Source: Streptomyces sp. 135
GTDB lineage: Bacteria; Actinomycetota; Actinomycetes; Streptomycetales; Streptomycetaceae
Direction: 5' to 3'
DNA length: 64,000 nucleotides
Assembly (NCBI RefSeq): GCF_020026305.1
Contig: NZ_CP075691.1
Location: forward strand, 7,743,415 to 7,807,414
In this document: positions 13,101 through 18,981 of the stretch, piece after piece
How the letters are laid out: each line of letters begins with the position of its first letter
Position numbering within the stretch: the stretch's first letter is position 1
Position numbers and translations under genes: made by a program
The notes under the pieces: model-generated
What the model saw: only the letters and a program-made list of their open reading frames with translations
The model's database searches: none
Told to the model about the DNA's origin: nothing

Positions 13101-16100
13101 CGACCGAGACCACGATCGGTGTCGCCACCACACGGCTCACCATCGAGCGTGTTTCCGGGCACGTCGCCCCAGTGGGGTCCCCGATAGCCAACACCCGCTT
13201 CTACGTCCTGGACGCCTCTCTGCGGCCGGTGGCGCCCGGTGTCGCCGGGGAACTGTACGTCGCGGGTGCGGGGCTGGCGCGCGGATATGTGCGCCGGGCC
13301 GGCCTGACGGCCGAGCGGTTCGTGGCCAGCCCCTTCGAGCCGGGCGGGCGGATGTACCGGACCGGTGACCGGGCCAGGTGGACGGCGGACGGCCAGGTGG
13401 TGTTCCTGGGCCGAGCCGACGACCAGGTCAAGATCCGTGGCTTCCGCATCGAGCCCGGCGAGGTCCAGGGTGTCCTGACCGGCCACCCGCTGGTCGACCA
13501 GGCCGCCGTGATCGCCCGCGAAGACACCCCTGGCGACCGGCGACTCGTGGCCTACGTCGTTGCCGACGACCTGGAGCCGCAGGAGAAGGCCCAACTGGGG
13601 CCGGCCCTACGAGAATTCGCGGGGCAGCGGCTGCCGGAGCACATGGTGCCGTCGGCGGTCGTCGTCCTGGACGCGCTGCCGCTGACCGGCAACGGCAAGC
13701 TGGACCGCAAGGCCCTGCCCGCGCCGGACTACTCGTCGGCACTGGCCTCCGGCGGGCGCCGGGCGGTCACGTTGCAGGAGGAGATCCTGTGTCTGGCCTT
13801 CGCCGAGGTCCTCGGTCTTGCCGAGGTCGGCGTCGATGACGACTTCTTCGAGCTGGGCGGTCACTCGCTCCTGGCGGTGCGCCTGGTCAGCCGGATCCGC
13901 TCCGTCCTCGGCGTCGAGATCGAGATACGGGCGCTCTTCGAGTCCCCGACCGTCGCGGGTCTGGTGGAGCGGCTGGCGGGTGCCCGTGCGGCACGGATCG
14001 CGTTGACGGCCATGGAACGGCCCGAGCGGCTCCCGCTCTCCTACGGACAGCGGCGGCTCTGGATCATCAACCAGATGGACGGGCCGAGCCCCACCTACAA
14101 CATCCCGGTGGCCGCCCGGCTCGCCGGAGCGGTGGACGTCGACGCGATGGGAGCGGCCCTCCGCGACCTGCTCGCGCGCCACGAGGTGCTGCGCACTGTC
14201 TTCGGCGTCGCCGACGGCGAGCCGTACCAGCGGATCCTCGACAGCGACACGCTGGACTGGGAGCTGACGGTCGCCGATGTCGAGCCGGAAGGCCTGGCCG
14301 AGGCGGTCGCCGGGGCGAAGGCGTACACCTTCGACCTCGCCGCCGAACCCCCCGTCCGCGCCTGGCTGTTCAGGGCCGGACCCGAAGAGCACGTACTGGT
14401 CGTCGTGGTCCACCACATCGCCGGCGACGGCTGGTCGTGGGCGCCGCTCGCCCGCGATGTTTCCACCGCCTACGAGGCCCGCAGAGCGGGCCGCGCGCCG
14501 CAGTGGGAGCCGCTGCCGGTCCAGTACGCGGACTACGCGCTGTGGCAGCGCGAGGTGCTCGGCGACAGCCAGGATCCCGAGAGCCTGCTCTCCCAGCAGG
14601 TCGCCTACTGGCGCGGGACGCTGGCGGGGGTGCCCGAGGAGCTGGGACTGCCGTTCGACCGGACGCGTCCGGCGATCGCTTCGCACCGGGGCCACCGGGT
14701 GCCGCTGGACGTCCCCGCGGACGTCCACGCCAGGCTGGCGCAGGTGGCGCGAGCCGAGGGCGTGACGATGTTCATGGTGCTGCACGGCGCTCTGTCCGTC
14801 CTGCTCTCCCGCATCGGCGCGGGCACCGACATCCCGATCGGCTCCGCGATCGCGGGCCGCACGGACGAGGCCCTCGACGACCTGATCGGCTACTTCGTCA
14901 ACACGTTCGTCCTCCGTACCGACCTCGCCGGGGACCCGACGTTCAGGGAGGTCCTCGAACGCGTACGGGAAGCGGGACTCGGCGCGTTCGCCCACCCGGA
15001 CGTGCCCTTCGAGCGGCTGGTCGAGGAGCTGGCCCCGGCCCGTTCGATGGCCCGCCACCCGCTGTTCCAGGTCATGCTGCTCCTGCAGAACAACGAGCAG
15101 GCCGTGCTCGACCTGGAGGGCGTGGACGCACGGCGAGGGGCCCCCGCGGCCCGGTCCGCCGGGGCCCCCGCCGAGGCGGTCGTGAAGTTCGACCTGGACG
15201 TCAGCGTCACCGAGCTGTACGACGCCGAGGGCGCCCCGGCCGGCATGCGCGGCTCGCTCGTCGCCGCGGCCGACCTGTTCGACCCGGAGTCGGTCGAGCG
15301 GATCGCCGAGCGGCTGAGCCGGGTACTCGCGGCGCTCGCCGCCGACCCGGGGGTCCGCCTCGGCGAGGTGGACGTCCTCGGCGAGGGCGAGCGGACGCGG
15401 ATGCTCACCGAATGGAACGCGACCGAGGCCGAGGTGCCGGACGCGACGGTCGTCGAGCTGTTCGAGGCGCAGGCCGCCCGCACGCCCGACGCGGTCGCCC
15501 TCGTCCACGGCGGCATGGAGCTGACCTACGCCGAGCTGGACGCCCGGGCCAACCGGCTCGCGCGCCACCTCGCCGGCCGGGGCATCGGTCCGGAGACGGT
15601 CGTCGCTGCGGTCTTCGAACGCACGGTGGACCTGGTGGTCGCCCTGCTCGGCGTGATCAAGTCGGGTGCGGCGTACTTGCCGATCGACCCGGCCTATCCC
15701 GCCGACCGGATCGCCTACGTCATCGCCGACTCCGGCGCGGTGAGCGTGCTCACCAGCGAGGAGCTGGACGCCCGCCCGGCGGAGGCCGGGCAGCGCCCGC
15801 AGGCTCCCGTGATCCTGCTGGACAGCGCGGAGGTCACCGAGGTGCTCGCGGGCCTCGCGGACGGGCCGCTGACCGACGGCGAGCGCACGGCGGCGCTGCG
15901 GCCGGAGCACCCGATGTGGGTCATCTACACCTCGGGATCCACCGGGCGTCCCAAGGGAGTCATCGTCGAGCACCGCGCGATCGTGAACTTCCTGAGCGCG
16001 ATGCAGGACCGGTTCGCGCTCGGCGCGGACGACCGGCTCATGGCGGTCAGCACCCACGGCTGCGACATGGCGGGCTTCGAGTTCTACCTGCCGTTCCTCA

Positions 16101-18001
16101 ACGGGGCGTCCATGGTGCTCGCCTCGCAGGAGCAGGTGCTCGACCCGTGGGCGCTGCGCTCCCTGATCCGTACCACCGGTGCCAATATCGTCCACGCGAC
16201 GCCGAGCCTGTGGCGCGGCCTGATCGCCGACGCCGACGACCCGGTCGACTGGACGGGGGTGCGCGCCATGATCGGCGCGGAGGCGCTGCCGAGTGACCTG
16301 GCCCGCACGCTCCTCGCCAGGACGCCCACGCTGACCAACCTGTACGGTCCGACCGAGACCACCGTCTGGTCGACCGCCGCGGAGTTGGCGGGGGAGGGTG
16401 CCGACGCGATGTCGATCGGCGGTCCGATCGGCAACACACAGGTGTACGTGCTCGACGAGGCCCTCGCCCCGGTTCCGCCGGGCGTGGCGGGTGAGCTGTA
16501 CATCGGTGGCAAGAGCGTCGCCCGCGGCTACCTGGGGCGCCCGGACCTCACGGCAGGCCGCTTCGTGGCCGGCCCGTTCGGGGAGCCGGGGGCGCGGATG
16601 TACCGCACCGGTGACGTGGTGCGGTGGACCGCCGACGGGGACCTCCACTACGTGGGGCGCTCCGACGACCAGGTCAAGATCCGGGGCTTCCGGGTCGAAC
16701 TGGGGGAGATCGAGGCCGCGTTGGCGTCGCACCCCTCGGTCGGCCAGGCCGTCGCCCTGGTCCGCGAGGACACCCCGGGCGACCAGCGCCTGGTGGTGTA
16801 CGTGGTGCCGAACCGGGCGGCTGCCGAGGGGGAGGAGCCCGAGTCGGCGGCGGACCGGATCGCCCGCGAGGCGCGGGGCCTGGCCCAGGACCGGCTGCCC
16901 GGCTACATGGTGCCTTCGGCGGTGGTCGCCATCGACCGGCTGCCGCTGATGCCGAACGGCAAGTTGGACCGCAAGGCGCTTCCCGTCCCGCAGGGCGGCG
17001 TGGTGGACGAGGCGGCCAACTGGGCGGTGACCTCGTTCGAGGATCACATGTGCGAGGCGTTCGCGCAGGTGCTCGGCCGCCCCGACGTGGGCGTCGACGA
17101 CGACTTCTTCGCGCTCGGCGGCCACTCGCTGCTCGCGGTGAGGCTGGTGGAGGCGCTGCGGGAGCGGGGCGTGACGATCGCCGTGCGTGACCTGTTCGCT
17201 GCTCCGAGCGTCGGCGAGCTGATGAAGCGGATGAGCCTGTCATCGATCCGCGACGCGCTCGGGGTGCTGCTGCCGATCCGGGAGCAGGGCAGCGAGCCGC
17301 CGTTCTTCTTCATCCACCCCGCGGGCGGCCTGAGCTGGTGCTACATGCCGATGGCACGGCATGTACCGGCGGAGATCCCGCTGTACGGTCTGCAGTCCCG
17401 TGGCCTGGACGGCACCTCCGAATTCGCCTCCTCCGTACCGGAGATGGCTAGGGACTACATCGAGCGGATCCGCTCGGTGCAGGCCAGCGGCCCCTACCGG
17501 CTGCTCGGCTGGTCCTACGGAGGGGCGGTTGCCCACGAGATGGCCGTCCAGTTGCAGGCGGCGGGTGACGAGGTCTCGGCGCTGGTCATCCTCGACCAGT
17601 ACCCGTGGCAGCGTCGGGACGGCGGTGCCGTCGACCACGCCGACGAGAGCGAGGTCGACCTGGACGCCAAGGTCGACCGACTCATCGAGGTCGTACGCCG
17701 GGAGGCGGGAGGCGCCCTCGGGTCGGCCACCGAGGAGGAGTACCGGACGTTCGCCAGGATCCTGCAGAACCACCGCACGATCCGGGCCGGCCACGTGCAC
17801 GGGCGCTTCGACGGAGACGCCCTGCTGGTCGTGGCCGAGCAGAGCAAGCCGGAGGGCATGGCCACCGAGGAGCTCTGGAAGCCCTACATCACGGGCGAGA
17901 TCACGCAGACCGGTGTCCCGTGCACCCACTACGAGATGGCCGATCCCGAGACGCTGGCCGACGTGTGGACCGCGGTGGCCGCCTGGCTGGCCGAGCGGTA
18001 G
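1136..18001 (+). CDS. Five-module terminal NRPS with two dual C/E domains and a thioesterase
   Basis: The start ATG overlaps the previous stop and has AGGAGGAG five bases upstream. The domain order is C-A-T, C/E-A-T, C/E-A-T, C-A-T, C-A-T-TE in 5,621 residues. T-domain serines are near 1016 (GGQS), 2095, 3172, 4244 and 5331 (GGHS). The ordinary C domains have HHIASDG or HHIAGDG (for example 3354 and 4426). The C domains of modules 2 and 3 begin YPLAPLQEGLLFHHLLADGG, carry the dual-C/E signature HHLLADGGD/E (1115, 2194), and have HHxxxDH rather than HHxxxDG at the second His motif (1233, 2312). The TE has GWSYGG (Ser5460). Codes read by eye: module 1 DAWEGGFVDK (one alignment gap), modules 2 and 3 both DVFSVAIVYK, module 4 DLTKVGHIGK (exact Asp code), module 5 DMFHMGLVWK. 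The inferred C-terminal peptide is Asn-D-X1-D-X2-X2-Asp-X5, released by the TE. Confidence 0.96.
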   Translation: MIPLSFAQRRLWFLSQSEGPSSTYNIPVVLRLSSETDGAALDAALRDVIGRHEVLRTIYPVADGEPYQCILPTAGLQWTLAAAEVAPADLDGAIADVLGHAFDLSTEIPIRASLFSTGGDEQVLVLVTHHIASDGWSKRPLARDLSTAYAARSEGKAPEWEPLPVQYADYTLWQRQMLGDESDPESVMCTQMAYWREVLADVPEELELPADRPRPAVASHRGHKVALAVSADVHTRLAELAKAEGVTPFMVLQAALAAVLSRLGAGTDIPIGTTVAGRTDVALDDLVGFFINSLVLRTDVSGDPTFTELLSRVRQADWAAFEHQEVPFEKLVEELAPARSLARHPLFQVMLKVQNTGEAVLDLPGTSDRNTSAPTARRTVTPNGPATSESAAKFDLDASVSEVFDEAGAPAGLRGSVVASADLFDVETAERIVARWERAIELLVLDPQSRLSAVEVLDEGERRLLAEWNETAVPVVAGSLPELFAVQVARRPDAVAVVAGEVSLSYAELDARANRLARHLQAQGVGPESLVGVCLERGADLVVALLAVLKSGGAYVPVDPEYPLERIAYMIGDAEPAVVLASAGTADVLPVADVAVVLLDDVETVSALAVLDGGPLGVVVRSESPAYVIYTSGSTGRPKGVVVTHRGAVSLCEGHGRWVFAADGEVLRVALTTSVSFDASWNQLAAVFTGHELHVVDGETWLDAGRLVAWMRASRIDFAEVTPSYLQILVEEGLFGGSGGPSRIGVGGEAVPAGLWERLRSLEGVEGFNFYGPTEATVDTAIARLSSSSDVVVGRPVPNARVYVLDEALRPVPVGVAGELYVSGAGVARGYVNRPALTAERFVASPFSACGERMYRSGDRVKWTADGQLVFLGRADDQVKVRGFRVELGEVQAAVAAHPQVAQAAVVVREDIPGDRRLVAYVVTTGELACPVAGFVAGSLPEYMVPSAVVVLDALPLTANGKLDRKALPVPGFEAAAGVRGPSNAREEIVCAAFAEVLGVESVGVDDDFFELGGQSLLAIRLVALLHKRGVSVSVRTFFQAPTPAGLAASVDAVRVEVPANLIPVGATAITPEMLPLVDLTGDEIATVVATVDGGASNVADVYPLAPLQEGLLFHHLLADGGDDAYVMPTVLEFDARDRLDAFTDALQQVVDRHDIYRTSIVWEGLREPVQVVWRDVTLPVTDVTLDPEGGDPVEQLLAAGGLRMDLGEAPLIRLHAARVPGTGRWLALLRAHHVVRDHTALEIVFNEVQAILAGRGRELTQPLPFRTFVAQTRGAVERSEHERYFADLLGDVTEPTAPFGVADVRGDGAGAVREVVPFDTELTVRLREVSRRLGASPATVMHVAWSRVLAAVSGREDVVFGTILFGRMNAGEGADQVPGPYMNTLPVRVRTDSSGVRAAVSEMRGQLAQLLEHEHAPLVVAQRASGVVGDTPLFTALFNFRHNPGRSAEERADTRRHEGMDGMRAVFTRERTNFPLMVSVNDNGDLFTLAVDAVAPIDPRMVGEFVRTAALNLVSALESALDGDHDDDVPLSSVQVLDEAGLRQVLTEWNDSAAALPGDATVAGLFEAQAARTPDAVAVGSGGVEISYAELDRRSSQLARYLVAQGVGPESLVGVCLERGVDVVVALLAVLKSGGAYLPIDAGYPAERVGYMLADAGPVVVLASTDTVGAVPSSDAKVVVLDDLDLAGFESGPLGVGVRPEHPAYVIYTSGSTGRPKGVVVEHRSVAALLGWAAAEFGGADFSRVLVSTSFNFDVSVFELFGPLVSGGSVEVVGDLLALADADASIGDVSLVSGVPSAFAQMVASGEIQARPRMVVLAGEALTADAVAGIRTAIPGARVANIYGPTEATVYSTAWFADAQVDGIVPIGRPISNARVYVLDGTLSPVPAGVAGELYIAGAGLARGYLGRPELTGERFVADPFSTAGGRLYRTGDVVRWSQDGQVEYLGRADEQVKVRGFRIELGEVQSVLAGHPLVAQAVVVAREDMPGDKRLVAYVVPVNGVSAGELPYQVHEFVSDRLPSYMVPSAVVVLDALPLNVNGKLDRKALPAPEYAAGSGRGPSDAREEILCAAFAEVLGLDGVGVDDDFFRLGGHSLLAIRLVALLRTRGVSVSIRALFDAPTPAGLAASAGAEQVIVPANLIPAAATSLTPEMLPLVDLTAAETAAVVATVDGGASNIADVYPLAPLQEGLLFHHLLADGGEDTYVMPTVVEFDARERLDAFTQALQSVVDRHDIYRTSIVWDGLREPVQVVRRQVTLPVEFVTLDAEGGDPVEQLLEAGGGSMDLGRAPLIRVHAARVPGGEEWLALVRIHHMVQDHTALEVMLAEVNAFLTGRDGTLAEPLPFRNFVAQARAGVTTGEHERYFAELLGDVTEPTAPFGIVDVHGDGTATTRARIVFADELHTRLLDVSRRLGASPATLLHLAWARVLAAVSGREDVVFGTVLFGRMNAGTGSDRVPGPFLNTLPVRVRTDALGVLTAVSAMRGQLAELLEHEHAPLTVAQQASGVTGDAPLFTALFNYRHNGGGATTEAPQVRDERLDGIRRVYFEERTNYPLMVSVDDNSDRISLAVHAVAPIDPETVGIFLRTAAQNLVTALESALADGLDVPLSTVQVLDETERRRVLTEWNDSAAALPADATVAGLFEAQVARTPDAVAVGSGGVEISYAELDRRSSQLARYLVAQGVGAESLVGVCLERGVDVVVALLAVLKAGGAYLPIDAGYPAERVGYMLGDAGPVVVLASTDTVGAVPSSDAAVVVLDDLDLAGFESGPLGVGVRPEHPAYVIYTSGSTGRPKGVVVEHRSVAALLGWAAAEFGGENFRRVLASTSFNFDVSVFELFGPLVSGGSVEVVGDLLALADADASIGDVSLVSGVPSAFAQVVASGEIQARPRMVVLAGEALTADAVAGIRTAIPGARVANIYGPTEATVYSTAWFADAQVDGIVPIGRPISNARVYVLDGTLSPVPAGVAGELYIAGAGLARGYLGRPELTGERFVADPFSTAGGRLYRTGDVVRWSQDGQVEYLGRVDEQVKVRGFRIELGEVQSAVAAHPEVTQAVVIAREDVPGDKRLVAYVVPVDGAPDGELPYEVHEFVSDRLPSYMVPSAVVVLDALPLNVNGKLDRNALPAPEYATGTSARGPVTLQEELLCGVFAQVLGLDSIGVDDDFFALGGHSLLAVRLISRVRTVLGVEVPLRALFETPTVAGLAAGLAGAGQARLALTAGERPERIPLSFAQQRLWFISQLEGANATYNSPIALRLSGEVDREALNAALRDVIGRHEVLRTVFGVADGEPYQSVRELDELDWELNFALVDAAELEEAVTGAARYAFDLSVEVPIRATLFETPEGERVLVVLVHHIASDGWSRAPLARDFSAAYAARVEGRAPAWEPLPVQYADYALWQRELLGDETDPHSVIAQQLAYWKQALEGAPEELELPIDRSRPAVASHLGHSVALDVPAEVHARLAGLARAEGVTMFMVLQAALAILLSKLGAGTDVPIGSAHAGRGDEALDDLVGCFVNTQVLRADLSGDPAFTELLARVREAGLSGFAHQDVPFERLVEELAPTRSMARHPLFQVVLTKQNTVSAGLDALATPVVWTGGMSTGTRAAKFDLDVMVGETYDAEGAPAGLRGSVTVAADLFDPEWAERMARSWVRVLDLLGDNPQTRLSGVPALDEVERHRVLIGWNDTATHDEAAVVHELFERQVTRAPEATALISEGTKTSYGELDARANRIAHYLIGQGIGPETVVGLCLPRGTDMIAAILGVWKAGAAYLPIDPVQPTDRIAFMLRDSRAALALTTEEILDELPAGRSRLVAIDDTFVEMQLAAASTERPGRGVDGRSLAYVIYTSGSTGQPKGVAVTHGGVANYVASVPGRVGFGGQGARFALLQAQATDLGNTVVFTSLASGGELHILDEGAVTDPAAVSAYLAEHRIDHFKAVPSHLAALSTAGGVEGVLPRKSLVLGGEAASPAWLRELLAAAGEREVHNHYGPTETTIGVATTRLTIERVSGHVAPVGSPIANTRFYVLDASLRPVAPGVAGELYVAGAGLARGYVRRAGLTAERFVASPFEPGGRMYRTGDRARWTADGQVVFLGRADDQVKIRGFRIEPGEVQGVLTGHPLVDQAAVIAREDTPGDRRLVAYVVADDLEPQEKAQLGPALREFAGQRLPEHMVPSAVVVLDALPLTGNGKLDRKALPAPDYSSALASGGRRAVTLQEEILCLAFAEVLGLAEVGVDDDFFELGGHSLLAVRLVSRIRSVLGVEIEIRALFESPTVAGLVERLAGARAARIALTAMERPERLPLSYGQRRLWIINQMDGPSPTYNIPVAARLAGAVDVDAMGAALRDLLARHEVLRTVFGVADGEPYQRILDSDTLDWELTVADVEPEGLAEAVAGAKAYTFDLAAEPPVRAWLFRAGPEEHVLVVVVHHIAGDGWSWAPLARDVSTAYEARRAGRAPQWEPLPVQYADYALWQREVLGDSQDPESLLSQQVAYWRGTLAGVPEELGLPFDRTRPAIASHRGHRVPLDVPADVHARLAQVARAEGVTMFMVLHGALSVLLSRIGAGTDIPIGSAIAGRTDEALDDLIGYFVNTFVLRTDLAGDPTFREVLERVREAGLGAFAHPDVPFERLVEELAPARSMARHPLFQVMLLLQNNEQAVLDLEGVDARRGAPAARSAGAPAEAVVKFDLDVSVTELYDAEGAPAGMRGSLVAAADLFDPESVERIAERLSRVLAALAADPGVRLGEVDVLGEGERTRMLTEWNATEAEVPDATVVELFEAQAARTPDAVALVHGGMELTYAELDARANRLARHLAGRGIGPETVVAAVFERTVDLVVALLGVIKSGAAYLPIDPAYPADRIAYVIADSGAVSVLTSEELDARPAEAGQRPQAPVILLDSAEVTEVLAGLADGPLTDGERTAALRPEHPMWVIYTSGSTGRPKGVIVEHRAIVNFLSAMQDRFALGADDRLMAVSTHGCDMAGFEFYLPFLNGASMVLASQEQVLDPWALRSLIRTTGANIVHATPSLWRGLIADADDPVDWTGVRAMIGAEALPSDLARTLLARTPTLTNLYGPTETTVWSTAAELAGEGADAMSIGGPIGNTQVYVLDEALAPVPPGVAGELYIGGKSVARGYLGRPDLTAGRFVAGPFGEPGARMYRTGDVVRWTADGDLHYVGRSDDQVKIRGFRVELGEIEAALASHPSVGQAVALVREDTPGDQRLVVYVVPNRAAAEGEEPESAADRIAREARGLAQDRLPGYMVPSAVVAIDRLPLMPNGKLDRKALPVPQGGVVDEAANWAVTSFEDHMCEAFAQVLGRPDVGVDDDFFALGGHSLLAVRLVEALRERGVTIAVRDLFAAPSVGELMKRMSLSSIRDALGVLLPIREQGSEPPFFFIHPAGGLSWCYMPMARHVPAEIPLYGLQSRGLDGTSEFASSVPEMARDYIERIRSVQASGPYRLLGWSYGGAVAHEMAVQLQAAGDEVSALVILDQYPWQRRDGGAVDHADESEVDLDAKVDRLIEVVRREAGGALGSATEEEYRTFARILQNHRTIRAGHVHGRFDGDALLVVAEQSKPEGMATEELWKPYITGEITQTGVPCTHYEMADPETLADVWTAVAAWLAER
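5771..7270 (+). repeat. Duplicated A-domain segment, copy 1 (module 2)
   Basis: This stretch is nearly identical to 8999-10498, 3,228 bases (1,076 codons) downstream, and covers the end of the C/E domain through core A10 of module 2. Long runs match base for base, including the whole specificity pocket. A short part near 7040-7180 differs more. Confidence 0.85.
8999..10498 (+). repeat. Duplicated A-domain segment, copy 2 (module 3)
   Basis: This is the partner of 5771-7270. The A domain of module 3 has the same ten-residue code as module 2, so both should load the same amino acid. The near-identity at silent sites points to recent duplication or gene conversion. Confidence 0.85.
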
Positions 18002-18154
18002 CACGACCTGAGCGGGTGCCGGCCGGTGCCACCACCGTCCGGCGCCCGCGGAACGCGCGGTCTCCCTCCGCGCAGGCAAGGCAAGGCACGACATGGCACG
18101 ACGACGGGGCGACCGCTCGGTTCGGCCCCTGGGCGCTTCAGCGCGCGCCCCCCC

Positions 18155-18176
18155 ATTCATTCCTGATTCATTCCTG
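18155..18176. repeat. Perfect tandem 11-bp repeat
   Basis: ATTCATTCCTG occurs twice back to back in the gap between the NRPS stop and the next small gene, 22 bases before its start codon. The repeat is AT-rich against its surroundings and could be an operator or simple slippage. Its role is unknown. Confidence 0.6.
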
Positions 18177-18197
18177 GCGACAGAAAGCGTATTCCTC

Positions 18198-18560
18198 ATG
18201 TCCATCGTGACGCCCTCCTCGGCCGCTTCCGCCTCCGACCCCCGAGCAGGGGGCAGCGCCGGTCCCACCACGTCGCTGAGGGGCGCTGCCCCGCAGACCG
18301 AGGCGCCGGCTGCCGAAGCCGTCGTCCAAGCGCCGTCCGCGGCGTCCGTCGCGGCCACCTCGCTTCCGATCACCAACCCGGGCGTCGACGTCATCGCCGT
18401 CGCCGAGATCCGGCGCAAGGCGATGCTCGACGCCCTCGACCCGGGCCCGCGCCCCGACTCGGCCGCCAAGCCGAGTCGGCGCGGATTCCTCTCCCGCATC
18501 AAGGCGTTCTACGCGCAGGAGCTCACCCACGACACCCGGAATCCGGAGAACAACGGCTGA
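18198..18560 (+). CDS. Small protein of unknown function between NRPS and exporter
   Basis: A 120-residue open frame with very high third-position GC, so probably translated. It starts at ATG 18198 with only a weak purine stretch (AGAAAG) upstream. Residues 1-60 are low-complexity Ala/Ser/Pro. The C-terminal half looks more ordered (PGVDVIAVAEIRRKAMLDAL, then a basic RRGFLSRIKAFYAQEL segment that could form an amphipathic helix). There is no signal peptide, transmembrane segment or recognised domain. It sits 196 bases after the NRPS and 421 bases before the ABC exporter on the same strand, so it probably belongs to the peptide cluster. I do not recognise the family. Confidence 0.55.
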   Translation: MSIVTPSSAASASDPRAGGSAGPTTSLRGAAPQTEAPAAEAVVQAPSAASVAATSLPITNPGVDVIAVAEIRRKAMLDALDPGPRPDSAAKPSRRGFLSRIKAFYAQELTHDTRNPENNG

Positions 18561-18981
18561 ACGGACGGGTCTTGCGCCGACCCGATCGGTGAAGTCTCCC
18601 GACAAGGGGCTTCCCCGACTTCCCTGGGCGACAGAAAGGGCGGACCCCCATGCCCATGGCGAAAACCGCAGCGATTCCGAAGGCCTTCGAGCCGCATTCC
18701 ACGCCGGCCGTCTGCCTCATCGGGGGCGGCCCCGAGCGCATCACCCACAGGACGCGAAACCCGCATGCGGACCCGCACCCCCGCCCGTACCCATGCGGTG
18801 CCCCGGCTCCACCCACCCGGGGGCGTTCCCGCCCCGCATGCCGCCCCCGCCTCTGCACGGAGGCCGGTACCGGCGCCCTACGCCACCGCAATGCGTCCGC
18901 ACCGGCTGTCCTCCAGGCCGCCGCGCCGCCTTCCGATCGGACGGAAAGGGCTCTTTCACCCACAAGCGAGGAGTGTTCTCC
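18561..18981. other. 421-bp gap with a possible gene remnant
   Basis: No complete gene is supported. A frame opening at ATG 18650 or 18656 has coding-like third positions for about 30 codons and reads TPAVCLIGGGPE, a Rossmann-type nucleotide-binding start. It then becomes Pro/Arg-rich and unconvincing. The string GCGACAGAAAG occurs both here (near 18627) and before the upstream small gene (near 18178). Both copies precede a start codon, so they may be translation or promoter signals. Confidence 0.4.

Noticed and set aside
13607..17125. 1,172-residue minus-strand frame
   Set aside because: Same antisense artefact over modules 4-5 of the NRPS.
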